NCBI RefSeq assembly: GCF_001279005.1
Contig: NZ_LGCN01000219.1
Coordinates: 1-54,438 of the forward strand
Direction: 5' to 3'
From: Streptomyces caelestis
GTDB lineage: Bacteria > Actinomycetota > Actinomycetes > Streptomycetales > Streptomycetaceae
Length of the DNA stretch: 54,438 bases
The notes beneath the pieces were generated by a model, which was given only the letters and a program-made list of their open reading frames with translations, searched no databases and was not told where the DNA came from. This document shows, piece by piece, positions 15,926 to 24,361 of this stretch (position 1 is the first letter of the stretch; every line of letters starts with the position of its first letter). Both the position numbers and the translations under genes were made by a program.

Positions 15926-15986
15926 AAACCGCAGTTCACTGCCGCTTCGGCGGGGTCGCAGGGGAGTGGGACACCGCAAGACTTCC

Positions 15987-15998
15987 TTGCGCACGCAA
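15987..15998. promoter_or_regulatory. Operator-like palindrome upstream of the VOC gene
   Basis: TTGCG-CA-CGCAA, 119 bases before the VOC start. In the direction of transcription both this site and the cyclase site read CCTTGCGCACGCAA, a 14-base match in the same orientation. Confidence 0.7.
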
Positions 15999-16117
15999 TG
16001 ACATTGCCTTACTGTCGCTGCCGTTCGGTTCCCGGCCGCGAGGCGGCGGGGCCGACATCCGAGCATTCGTACGCCGTGTACCGACCCGTACCCGGTGTGC
16101 CGTTTCGAGGGGGGAGC

Positions 16118-17182
16118 ATGCTCAACGCCGTCACGGCGTCGCCGCCGGTGCACACCGGCCTGCCCACCGCCCGCGCGGTGGACCACTACGCCTTCACGGT
16201 GCCATGCCTCGACGAGGCCGTCGCCTACGCCGTCGACGTCCTGGGGGGCCGGCTGTGCTACCGGGAGGGGCCCGTCGAGGACCCCTCCGGGGACTGGATG
16301 ACCCGCAAACTCGGTGTCCACCCACGGGCCCGCGCCCAGGTCGCCCTGGTCCGGCTCGGTCCCTGCACCAACCTCGAGCTCTTCGAGTACACCGCCCCCG
16401 ATCAACTCGTCGCCCCGCCCGGCCCGAACGACGTCGGCGGCCACCACCTCGCTCTGACGGTCGCCGATCCGGACGCGGCCGAGGACCACCTGCGCCGGGC
16501 GGGCACCGTCCGTCTCGGGCCGGCGGACCCTTCCGGCAGGGCCCGCCGCTGGTTCCTGACGCCCTGGGGCATGCTCCTGTCGGTGCGCGGGCCGCTCAGG
16601 CCCGACGGACGGCGTTTCGTCCCCGCCCCCGACCCGCACCCCACGGCCGTACAGAGCGCTCTGGGCCTGCTGGGCGTCGAGCACGTCAGTTACACCGTGG
16701 CCGACCTCGATGCCGGCGTCGCCTTCTTCACCGACGTGCTCGGCGCGGAAGTGGTGGAGAGCGGGGCGGCGCCCGACACCGGTCCGGACGGACACCGGCC
16801 TCCCGGCGCCGAGCAGTCGCGACGGGTCCTGCTGCGCACCGGGCCGACCGCCAACTGCGAGCTCGTCCAGAGCGGAACCGGCGCCCTGCGTTCCCGGCCA
16901 CCGCGCAACAGCGACATCGGCGGCCACCACCTGGCCTTCTACGTCGACGACGTGGACGCGGCCGCCGCGTACCTGCGCGAGCAGCGGGGTGTGGTGCTGA
17001 TGGGCGAGCCGGAGACGATCACCCAGGGGCCGATCGCCGGCGACCGGTGGCTCTACTTCAGCACTCCCATCGGCATCCAGATGGAGATCATCAGCATGCC
17101 GGACGGATCACTGCCCTACGAGCGGCAGACCACGGCCCGCCGTGCCACGCCGGGCGGCCTGCGCTGGCACGACCGCCCCTGA
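16118..17182 (+). CDS. Two-module VOC protein, candidate 2-epi-5-epi-valiolone epimerase
   Basis: A 354-residue vicinal-oxygen-chelate protein with two similar halves. Module 1: VDHYAFTV (His23), NLELFEY (Glu88), GGHHLALTV (His109/110). Module 2: VEHVSYTV (His189), NCELVQ (Glu248), GGHHLAFYV (His270), IQMEIIS (Glu323). The Glu equivalent to Glu323 is replaced in module 1 (WGMLLSV), so module 2 probably holds the better metal site. VOC proteins CetB and ValD epimerise 2-epi-5-epi-valiolone, which fits the nearby EEVS. GAGGGGGGAG precedes ATG 16118. A plain ring-cleaving dioxygenase is the main alternative. Confidence 0.85.
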   Translation: MLNAVTASPPVHTGLPTARAVDHYAFTVPCLDEAVAYAVDVLGGRLCYREGPVEDPSGDWMTRKLGVHPRARAQVALVRLGPCTNLELFEYTAPDQLVAPPGPNDVGGHHLALTVADPDAAEDHLRRAGTVRLGPADPSGRARRWFLTPWGMLLSVRGPLRPDGRRFVPAPDPHPTAVQSALGLLGVEHVSYTVADLDAGVAFFTDVLGAEVVESGAAPDTGPDGHRPPGAEQSRRVLLRTGPTANCELVQSGTGALRSRPPRNSDIGGHHLAFYVDDVDAAAAYLREQRGVVLMGEPETITQGPIAGDRWLYFSTPIGIQMEIISMPDGSLPYERQTTARRATPGGLRWHDRP

Positions 17183-17311
17183 CGACCGGGGCGGCGGCTC
17201 CCCCGCGACGGCGCCCGCGCCCCTGCGGGCGTGGCGGGCCGCGCCCCGGCCCCGTACACGCCCGCCGAGCACCCGCCGCACGCGGTGCCCCGCGCCCCGG
17301 CGGCTCCGGCC

Positions 17312-17368
17312 GCGTCGCGCACCACCGGCCGCGTCGCGCACCACCGCCCGTGTCGCTCACCACCGCGC
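17312..17368 (+). repeat. Three 19-bp tandem repeats
   Basis: Units at 17312, 17331 and 17350, consensus GCGTCGCGCACCACCGCCC, in the 221-base gap before the transaldolase-like gene. The third unit has diverged. No function is apparent. Confidence 0.6.
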
Positions 17369-17403
17369 CCTACGCCCCACCCAGACTCCTCAGGGGACTT
17401 CCC

Positions 17404-18153
17404 ATGGACACGCTCACCCCGTTACCGGTCCGGCCGGTCGGGCCACTGCGCCGAGCGGCCGCCGCACGGGTGGCGCTCTGGCTGGACCGCCGGCGCGCCC
17501 CGGAATCCGACGGCCCGACCGCAGGCCCGGTCCTCGACCTCGCCGGGGCGGCCGACGCCGTCCAGGACCTGCTGCCGCCCGCCCCCGAGAACCGCCCTTC
17601 GGGACAGCTCACCGCCCACGGCACCCGCGTCGTCGGCCCGGTCCACGGGCCGGTCGGCTACCGGCGGCTGATGCGGAGACTGCTGTCCGAGGCGTCCTCC
17701 GCCTCCCCCGCCGCCAGGCCCACCGCCATCGAGTACCGCGTCCCGGCCGTGGACGCGCTCGTCGACGCCCGCCTGGACCAGGTCGGCGGCTGGGAGGCGA
17801 AGGCGATGCGGTCCCGTGCGGGAATCGCCGGAGCCCACCTGCTGTACGACATGCACCGCCGCGAGCTCGCCTCCCCGGAATGGACCGAGGCCGTCGCCCA
17901 CGGCGCGGCGGCCCCGCGTCTGTTGTGGTCGACGCAGCCCGGCGCCGGCCCGGACCGGGGCGCCGACCTCGCCCGGCGGCTGCTGCTTCCCGGGACCGCC
18001 GTGGCGCTGTCGCCCCGGGCCCTGGAATCCTTCGCGCGACACGGTGTCGTCACCGGACCGACCGTTCCCGACCTCGCGGAGGCCCACCGCATCGTCGGCG
18101 TCCTCGACTGGTTCGGCCTCCGCCTGGACGACCTGGACTCCCCTGCCGGGTGA
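17404..18153 (+). CDS. Transaldolase-like protein lacking the central barrel
   Basis: A 249-residue protein. The C-terminal two thirds follow actinobacterial transaldolase: EYRVPAVDALVDARLDQVGG, EAKAMRSRAGIAGAHLLYDM, PRLLWSTQ, LLLPGTAVALSPRALESFARHG, and DWFGLRLDDL match the family's S-R-V-D-x-x-V-D-x-R-L-D, L-W-A-S-T, N-T-M-P-E-x-T-L and I-D-Y-D-D-V blocks. The N-terminus (LRRAAAARVALWLDRRR) recalls the family start. About 120 residues between them, including the segment with the Schiff-base lysine, are missing. It is probably not an active transaldolase; a carrier, regulator or relic are options. AGGGGA precedes ATG 17404. Confidence 0.65.
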   Translation: MDTLTPLPVRPVGPLRRAAAARVALWLDRRRAPESDGPTAGPVLDLAGAADAVQDLLPPAPENRPSGQLTAHGTRVVGPVHGPVGYRRLMRRLLSEASSASPAARPTAIEYRVPAVDALVDARLDQVGGWEAKAMRSRAGIAGAHLLYDMHRRELASPEWTEAVAHGAAAPRLLWSTQPGAGPDRGADLARRLLLPGTAVALSPRALESFARHGVVTGPTVPDLAEAHRIVGVLDWFGLRLDDLDSPAG

Positions 18154-18276
18154 CCGTCGAGCACCCGCCGCACCACACCGCCGGGCGGCGGACGCCACCG
18201 CGCGGACACCTCCCGGCGCACGGCCGTGATCCGGCCCCAGCTTCCTGTCGGCCTCTCATCCCAAGGACTCCCACTC

Positions 18277-20010
18277 ATGCTTTCCCCTGCCTCCCTCCCC
18301 TCGGACGCGGACCCGTCCGCCGGACCGACGACCGCCGACGCGGCCGGGCGCCCGGCGGCGCAGACCGCGATCCGCCCCCGGGTACGCCGCCGAAGGTTCC
18401 TGTCCGGCACGGCCGCGGCGGGCGGCGCGCTCGCGGTGACCGCCGCCGGGCTGAGCTCCGCGGCCGCGGCGGAAACGGGGCGCGGCGCCCCCGCAGCGGG
18501 TTCGCCCGCCGACGCGGGAGCGGCCCCCGTCACGGTGCGTCCGGCCGACCGGCGCTACGCCGATCTGCGGCGCGGCACCAACCAGCGCTGGGTGGGCAGC
18601 CCCGAGCACATCGTTCTGGCCACGTCCACCGCCGACGTCGTGCGGGCCGTACAGCAGGCCGTCGACTCCGGCCGGCGACTGGCGGTACGCAGTGGCGGCC
18701 ACTGCTACGAGAACTTCACCACCAGCGACGACATAGCGGTCCTCCTCGACCTGTCGCGGATGGACGACATCGCCTACGACGAGCGCCGCCGGGCCTTCTC
18801 CGTGCAGCCCGGCGCCGCCCTCGGCCGGGTCTACGACCGGCTCTACAAGGGATGGGGCGTCTACCTCCCGGCCGGAAACTGCCCCACGGTGGCCGCCGGC
18901 GGCCACATACAGGGGGGCGGTTACGGCTCCATGAGCCGCCGCGACGGTCTTGCCGTGGACCATCTGTACGGCATCGAGATCGTGGTCGTCGGAGCGGACG
19001 GCCGCGCCCGCGCGGTCACCGCGACCCGCGAGCCCGACGATCCGAACCGGGAACTGTGGTGGGCGCACACGGGAGGCGGCGGCGGCAACTTCGGTGTGGT
19101 CACCCGCTACTGGCTGCGCTCCCCGGACGCCCGCGGCGACGACCCCGCGGCCCAGCTGCCCGCACCGCCACGCGAGGTGTGGCTGAGCGAGGTCGCCTGG
19201 CCGTGGGAGGAACTGACCGAGTCCCGCTTCACCCGGCTGATGTGGAACCACGGCGACTGGCACACCCGGAACAGCGCGCCCGACTCCCCGTACACGGCGC
19301 TGTTCAGCCAGCTCAAGCCGTTCCACAAGTCGGGCGGCGCGGTGGTGCTCGACTCGCTGGTCGACGCCGACGCGCCCGGCGCCGAGCGCCTGCTGCGCAG
19401 CTACATCGCCGAGGTCGGGGCAGGGGTCGGGGTCCAGCCGCAGGTCCGCCAGTACCGGCGGATGCCGTGGCTGCACGCCACCCAGTGGCCGGGGTTCACC
19501 GGCCCGGACCCGACGGTCCGGTTCAAGGGCAAGTCGGTGTACGCGCGCCGCACGTACACCGACGCCCAGATCTCCGCCGCCTACCGGCACCTGACCCGCG
19601 ACGACTTCCACAACCCCGGCGCACTGCTGATGATCGCCTCGTACGGCGGTGCGGTGAACCGTGTCGCACCGGACGCCACCGCGGTGCCGCAGCGGGACTC
19701 GGTACTGAAGTACCAGGTCGTCTCGCTGTGGCAGGACGCGGCGGACGACGCGGCCAACATCGCCTGGGTACGGGAGTGCTACCGCGACATGTTCGCGGCG
19801 ACCGGCGGTGTGCCGGTGCCGAACGACACCACCGACGGCTGCTTCGTCAACTACGCCGACGTCGACCTCGGGGACCCGCGCTGGAACAGCTCGGGCGTCC
19901 CCTGGCACGAGCTGTACTACAAGGGCGGCTACCGACGACTGCAGAGGGTCAAGGCCGCCTGGGACCCCACCGGCTTCTTCCGCCACGCCCAGTCGGTGCG
20001 CCCCGCCTGA
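18277..20010 (+). CDS. Tat-exported BBE-type FAD oxidase
   Basis: A 577-residue flavoenzyme of the berberine-bridge/FAD-linked oxidase family. A twin-arginine signal (VRRRRFLSGTAAAGG then an Ala-rich core) covers residues 36-65. The FAD domain has RSGGHCY with His142 (8-alpha-histidyl link) and NCPTVAAGGHIQGGGYG with Cys202 (6-S-cysteinyl link), so bicovalent FAD is expected. The BBE C-terminal motif CFVNYADVDLGD and WHELYYKGGYRRLQRVKAAWDP are present. It likely oxidises an alcohol of the cyclitol product outside the membrane. AAGGA precedes ATG 18277. Confidence 0.9.
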   Translation: MLSPASLPSDADPSAGPTTADAAGRPAAQTAIRPRVRRRRFLSGTAAAGGALAVTAAGLSSAAAAETGRGAPAAGSPADAGAAPVTVRPADRRYADLRRGTNQRWVGSPEHIVLATSTADVVRAVQQAVDSGRRLAVRSGGHCYENFTTSDDIAVLLDLSRMDDIAYDERRRAFSVQPGAALGRVYDRLYKGWGVYLPAGNCPTVAAGGHIQGGGYGSMSRRDGLAVDHLYGIEIVVVGADGRARAVTATREPDDPNRELWWAHTGGGGGNFGVVTRYWLRSPDARGDDPAAQLPAPPREVWLSEVAWPWEELTESRFTRLMWNHGDWHTRNSAPDSPYTALFSQLKPFHKSGGAVVLDSLVDADAPGAERLLRSYIAEVGAGVGVQPQVRQYRRMPWLHATQWPGFTGPDPTVRFKGKSVYARRTYTDAQISAAYRHLTRDDFHNPGALLMIASYGGAVNRVAPDATAVPQRDSVLKYQVVSLWQDAADDAANIAWVRECYRDMFAATGGVPVPNDTTDGCFVNYADVDLGDPRWNSSGVPWHELYYKGGYRRLQRVKAAWDPTGFFRHAQSVRPA

Positions 20011-20111
20011 CCCGGCACACCCGGCAGGCCGGCACGTCGCCGCGCCCACGGCCCGGACGTGCCGGCCGGTTCCCCTCTTTGTCCGCAGACCCACATCGAC
20101 GGGAAGTCCTC

Positions 20112-21338
20112 GTGTCCACTGCCACGACTGCGCCCGGGCGTTCTCCCCGGCTCTCCTCGCTCACCGGAATGCGCTTCTTCGCCGCCTTCCTGGTGTTCCT
20201 CTTCCATCTGTCGCTGCTCGACGCCTACTCCACCCCCGGTGAACAGCACGGCCCCTTCGCCTCCGCGGTGAAGAACGGCGGCTGGGCCGGTGTCACCTTC
20301 TTCTTCATCCTCAGCGGCTTCGTACTGGCCTGGTCCGCGCGCGACGACGACACCACGACCGCGTTCTGGGGACGCCGGATCGTGAAGATCGCGCCCAATC
20401 ACGTCGTCACCTTCCTCGTCGCCCTGGCCTCCTACGCCTACGCGTCGGCGACCTGGGGAGCGGGCATCCCCAACTTCCTGCTCCTCCAGGCGTGGATACC
20501 GCGCGACGACGTGTTCTTCAGCATCAACAATCCCAGCTGGTCGCTCTCCTGCGAGCTGGTCTTCTACCTGCTGTTCCCCGCGCTGTACCGCAGGGTCCGC
20601 CGGATCCGCGCCGAGCGGCTGTGGTGGTGGGCCGGCGGCACGGCGATGGTGATCATCTCGCTGCCGCTGCTGGTGCAGCTGCTGCCCGCGGGCGAGTCGT
20701 TCGGACCGAACCACGCCAACTCCCCGCTGTACGGCCATTCCATCACCCAGATGTGGCTCGTCTACATCTTTCCGCCCGCGCGGGTGCTCGACTTCCTGCT
20801 CGGCATCCTGATGGCCCGGATCGTGCTGACCGGCCGGTGGATGGGCCTCGGGGTGCTGCCCGCGCTGGCCGTCACGCTGGCGGCCTACGCGCTGAGCCTC
20901 CAGGCGCCCTTCCTGTTCTCCCTGAACGCCGTCGTCGTCGTGCCGTTCGCGCTGCTGATCTCCGCCGCGGCGGCCCGGGACGCGCAGGGCCGCGGCACCG
21001 CGGTCGGCGGACGCGTGTGGGTATGGCTCGGCGAGGTGTCGTTCGCCTTCTACCTGGTCCACCAGATCCTGCTGTCCGTACTGCAGGAACGGTTCGGGTA
21101 CCGCGAGGCCGGCTCGCTCGCCGAGGCGGCCGGCGTGGCCGTGCTGATCGCCGCGGTGAGCCTGCTGCTGGCCTGGCTGCTGTACGTCGGTGTCGAGCGG
21201 CCCGCCGTACGGGCCTGGGCGCGCCGGAGCCGTGCCCGTGCCCGTACCCTCCGCGTCGCCCACGCCCAGCCCGCCGCCGACGGCCCCGTGCCCGGGAGCG
21301 AGGAGAGCGGACGGCCGGTCACCGTCGGCACGCCCTGA
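20112..21338 (+). CDS. Acyltransferase family 3 membrane protein
   Basis: A 408-residue polytopic protein of the OafA-type acyltransferase family. It opens with the signature SLTGMRFFAAFLVFLFHLSL (R and H typical), followed by WAGVTFFFILSGFVLAW and about ten hydrophobic segments; SLSCELVFYLLFP and SFAFYLVHQILLS are further family blocks. It would transfer an acyl group to a sugar- or cyclitol-like alcohol at the membrane. The basic C-terminal tail is cytoplasmic. GTG 20112 has GGGAAG about six bases upstream. It follows the oxidase by 101 bases. Confidence 0.9.
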   Translation: MSTATTAPGRSPRLSSLTGMRFFAAFLVFLFHLSLLDAYSTPGEQHGPFASAVKNGGWAGVTFFFILSGFVLAWSARDDDTTTAFWGRRIVKIAPNHVVTFLVALASYAYASATWGAGIPNFLLLQAWIPRDDVFFSINNPSWSLSCELVFYLLFPALYRRVRRIRAERLWWWAGGTAMVIISLPLLVQLLPAGESFGPNHANSPLYGHSITQMWLVYIFPPARVLDFLLGILMARIVLTGRWMGLGVLPALAVTLAAYALSLQAPFLFSLNAVVVVPFALLISAAAARDAQGRGTAVGGRVWVWLGEVSFAFYLVHQILLSVLQERFGYREAGSLAEAAGVAVLIAAVSLLLAWLLYVGVERPAVRAWARRSRARARTLRVAHAQPAADGPVPGSEESGRPVTVGTP

Positions 21339-21432
21339 CCCGACCGGACCCCGGCCGCCGGGCTCTCCCGCCTCTCCCGGCTCGCGCCCGGAGAGCCCGG
21401 CGGCCGACGGGACCGACCTCAGAGGAGCCCTC

Positions 21433-22692
21433 ATGCCGCTGCCCGTCCTCGCGATGATGCTGTGCACCTTCTGCATCGGCACAGCCGAGAGCGTCATCGC
21501 AGGCATCCTGCCGGACATCGCGCAGGACGTCGGCGTCTCACTGACCGCCGTCGGCCTGCTGATCACCGTGTACGCCGTCGCGGTCGTCCTGGTCGGCCCC
21601 CTGGTCACCGCGACCACCGCCACGCTGCGCCGCACCACGCTTCTGCCCGCCATGATGGGCGTGTTCGTCCTCGGCAACACGCTGGCCGCGTCGGCTCCCG
21701 GCTTCGGCTGGCTGCTCGTGGGCCGCGTGGTGAGCGCGGTCGTCCACTCCACCCTGATCGCCGCCTTCGTGGCCGCCGCCCGGGACACGGCGCCACCGGA
21801 CCGGCGTGCCGTGTACGGAGCGAAGGTCACCCTCGGCATCGGCCTGTCCAGTGTGGCCGGGGTGCCCGCCGGCACCCTGATCGGGACCGCGTTCGGCTGG
21901 CGCGCCACCTTCTGGGCACTGGCCGCGGTGAGTCTCGCCGCCACCGCGCTGCTCACCCGGTTCCCCGCACCGGAATCCCCGAGGGGCGCGGCGAGGCCGG
22001 CCGGTCTCCGCCGAACGGCCGCTTCGGACACCGGACCCGGCCGGCGCCGGTTCGTCCTGCCGGGCCCGATGCTGCTGGTCGCCGCGGTCATCACGCTGGG
22101 CACCGCGGGAGTCTTCGCCCTCTACACCTACGCCTCGCCCTACCTCACGGAATCCGCCGGCTTCAGCTCCGGGAGCGTCACCGTGCTCCTGCTGCTGTAC
22201 GGGCTCGGAGGCATCGTCGGCAACACGGCCGGCGGCCGGGCTGCCGACCGGTTCCCGTCCGCGGCCGTCCCCGCGACCCTGGGCGCGGCCGCGGCGGGTC
22301 TGCTCCTGCTCGCGCTGCCCCCGGGCAACCGGTGGGCCGTGGCAGGCGTCTTCTGCCTGCTGGGAACCGCCTACTTCGCGACGATCCCCGCCCTCAACAA
22401 CGCCATCGTGTCCGCGGCGGGCCCGTCGTCCTCCACCATGGCGTTGACCATCAACAACTCGGCGTTCTGCGTGGGCATCGCGCTCGGCAGCTGGCTCGGC
22501 GGCCTCCTGCTGGCCCGCGGGAACACGCTGCCGACCGTGGCCGCGGCCGGCGCGGCGTCGACCGCGGCGGCCTTGCTGCTGGCCCTGCTGCACACCCGAC
22601 TCCGCAAGGCCTCTCCCGGACCCGCCCTCCCCGCCACCGGCGCATCCCACGACACCGGCACGACCGTCGCGGGCAGCGGAGCGTCACGGTGA
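21433..22692 (+). CDS. MFS transporter, drug:H+ antiporter 1 type
   Basis: A 419-residue major-facilitator protein with 12 predicted membrane segments. TAESVIAGILPDIAQDVGVS near the start and GRVVSAVVHSTLIAAF are typical of DHA1 exporters of the AraJ/Cmx group. It is the last gene of the plus-strand arm, 94 bases after the acyltransferase, and probably exports the product or confers self-resistance. AGAGGAG precedes ATG 21433. Its last nine bases overlap the end of the convergent queE pseudogene. Confidence 0.9.
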   Translation: MPLPVLAMMLCTFCIGTAESVIAGILPDIAQDVGVSLTAVGLLITVYAVAVVLVGPLVTATTATLRRTTLLPAMMGVFVLGNTLAASAPGFGWLLVGRVVSAVVHSTLIAAFVAAARDTAPPDRRAVYGAKVTLGIGLSSVAGVPAGTLIGTAFGWRATFWALAAVSLAATALLTRFPAPESPRGAARPAGLRRTAASDTGPGRRRFVLPGPMLLVAAVITLGTAGVFALYTYASPYLTESAGFSSGSVTVLLLLYGLGGIVGNTAGGRAADRFPSAAVPATLGAAAAGLLLLALPPGNRWAVAGVFCLLGTAYFATIPALNNAIVSAAGPSSSTMALTINNSAFCVGIALGSWLGGLLLARGNTLPTVAAAGAASTAAALLLALLHTRLRKASPGPALPATGASHDTGTTVAGSGASR

Positions 22693-23200
22693 CGCGGGGG
22701 CGCCGGCCAACTCGGCGACCCGGTCGAGGTCGGCCACCGTGGAAGCGACGCACTTGAACGCGGCTCGCCCCGATGCCGCGAACGCCTCCGGCACGGCGAG
22801 CATGATGCTCTTGGCCTCGTCCACACCGAAATCAGCGAGCTCGGGCGAGGCGTTGAACCGCACTCCGTCGGCCGGCGACTCTCGGACGAGGGGCACCAGG
22901 CGCGACTGCTGGATCAGCGGTTCACCGCCGGTGATCACGACCGGCTCGACCGGTGAGGATGCGGCCCGGGCCACCAGGTCCGCCACGGACCGCTTCGTCG
23001 ATTCCTCGCGCGGGTCGAACCGGGACCAGTCCCAGGTGTACCTCGTGTCGCACTTCGCGCAGGTCGGGTTGCACCGCGACAGGCGGATGAACGATGAACA
23101 GGGCAGGGTGCCCGCAGTCGGGGCCCTCGCCCTGGAAGGCCGGCGCTTCGACACCGAAGCACTCCGCGACGATCACCCGGTGCTCGACTCCGTCCGTCAC
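22684..23200 (-). pseudogene. queE: Frameshifted and truncated queE-like radical SAM gene
   Basis: Two frames together read as a 7-carboxy-7-deazaguanine synthase: VAECFGVEAPAFQGEGPDCG then, in another frame, FIRLSRCNPTCAKCDTRYTW with the radical-SAM C-x3-C-x2-C motif, and VVITGGEPLIQQ. The break is a 7-bp tandem duplication (GATGAAC twice) at 23086-23099; removing one unit restores L-F-I-R-L-S. The protein also stops early, at about 170 residues versus roughly 240, after FKCVASTVADLDRV. No other queuosine or deazaguanine genes are present, so it is a relic. The 5' end (GTG at 23200) is a guess. Confidence 0.8.
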
Positions 23201-23336
23201 CGGTCCGAAGGCGACGGGCTCGCGCGAGGTCACTGCCCCACCACATCGAACCGGGCCCAGCTGCTCCCGGTCTCGCGGACGAGGCCGACCTGCTACATTT
23301 CCGGAGGCCGTGCGAAGGATCGAGGAGGTGGTACCC

Positions 23337-23390
23337 GTGAACGCAGTATCGACATGGGTGCTCCCCTCCGGGGTCACGGTCGGGCGGTAG
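23337..23390 (+). CDS. 17-residue ORF with a strong ribosome site
   Basis: GTG at 23337 is preceded by GAGGAGGTGG and encodes NAVSTWVLPSGVTVGR after the initiator, ending with TAG. It lies 49 bases upstream of the alpha/beta hydrolase, so it could be a leader peptide or a bare translation-enhancing ORF. A TACATT -10-like box lies at 23294-23299. No relative is recognised. Confidence 0.4.
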   Translation: MNAVSTWVLPSGVTVGR

Positions 23391-23439
23391 ACAGGTCGTC
23401 CGGGAGTGCCGTTCCAGTGCACTCCTGAAAGGCACGACC

Positions 23440-24174
23440 ATGCGTTTCACTTCCGAGCAGCGCCTCGGCGACGGCCTCCTCGAACGCGAATTCACCCTCG
23501 GTGGGATCCCCGGCATCCTGTGGACACCCGCATCCGCATCCGCACCGGTGCCGCTGATCCTGCTCGGCCACCCTCCCCTCGGGCTGTGCAAGATGTACCC
23601 CCGGCTGGTGGCCCGGGCCCGGCATTCCGCGGCGGAGGGCTTCGCCACGGCCACCATCGAACTCCCCGGAAGCGGCGACCGGCCCCGTTGGCCCGTCGTC
23701 GAGCAGGCCCGCGCCGACCTGCGCCGGGCGATGGAGGCCGGCGAGCCGGTCAGCGGCGAGATCGTCGACGCCCTCGTCCTCCCGCTGGTCGACAAGGCGG
23801 TCCCGGAGTGGCAGGCCGCCCTGGACGTCCTCCTCTCGCTGCCCGAGATCGGCGGCCCGGTCGGGTACTCGGGGGGAGTGATCTCCATCGGCATCCGGCT
23901 GGCGGTGGTCGAGCCGCGCATCATGGCCGCCGGTCTCTTCGCCGGGAGCTTCGTGCCTCGCGCCATGTTCGAGGAGGCCCGGCAGGTCACTGTTCCGCTG
24001 CACGTCCTGCTGCAGTGGGACGACGAAGGCAACGACCGGCAGGCGGCCCTGGACCTGTTCGACGCCTTCGGCTCCAAGGAGAAGTCCCTGCACGCCCACA
24101 TGGGCGGGCACACCGGCGTCCCGCAGTTCGCGGGAGAGGCCGCGGCCCGGTTCTTCACTCGACATCTGAAGTGA
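23440..24174 (+). CDS. Alpha/beta hydrolase
   Basis: A 244-residue hydrolase related to small dienelactone-hydrolase-like esterases. It has LILLGHPPLGLCKM (oxyanion region), a nucleophile elbow GYSGGVISIG (Ser) near residue 147, LLQWDDEGNDRQ (acid region) and HMGGHTGVPQFAGEAAARF with the candidate catalytic His near 226. No signal peptide. The ATG at 23440 has GAAAGG about nine bases upstream. Substrate unknown. The CRISPR array begins about 260 bases downstream. Confidence 0.85.
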   Translation: MRFTSEQRLGDGLLEREFTLGGIPGILWTPASASAPVPLILLGHPPLGLCKMYPRLVARARHSAAEGFATATIELPGSGDRPRWPVVEQARADLRRAMEAGEPVSGEIVDALVLPLVDKAVPEWQAALDVLLSLPEIGGPVGYSGGVISIGIRLAVVEPRIMAAGLFAGSFVPRAMFEEARQVTVPLHVLLQWDDEGNDRQAALDLFDAFGSKEKSLHAHMGGHTGVPQFAGEAAARFFTRHLK

Positions 24175-24361
24175 GGCCGGGCCGTCGGACCGGCAGCAGT
24201 CGGTAGCGGGTGCCGACCGGCATGCCGCTCCTCGAGGACAGGCCCCGGTCCTCCGCACCTCTCCGCCCCGTGGGCTCCTGCTGGACTCCCGGCAGGGGCC
24301 CCTGCCGCCCGAGGCCATGAACTGTTCGGTTTCCGCAGAGCTTCGAGTGCTGCCCGAACCC

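Noticed and set aside
17142..21338. A 1398-codon open frame on the plus strand
   Set aside because: Most of its length is another frame of the transaldolase-like and oxidase genes, with Arg/Pro-rich shadow composition; only the end is real, as the acyltransferase from GTG 20112.
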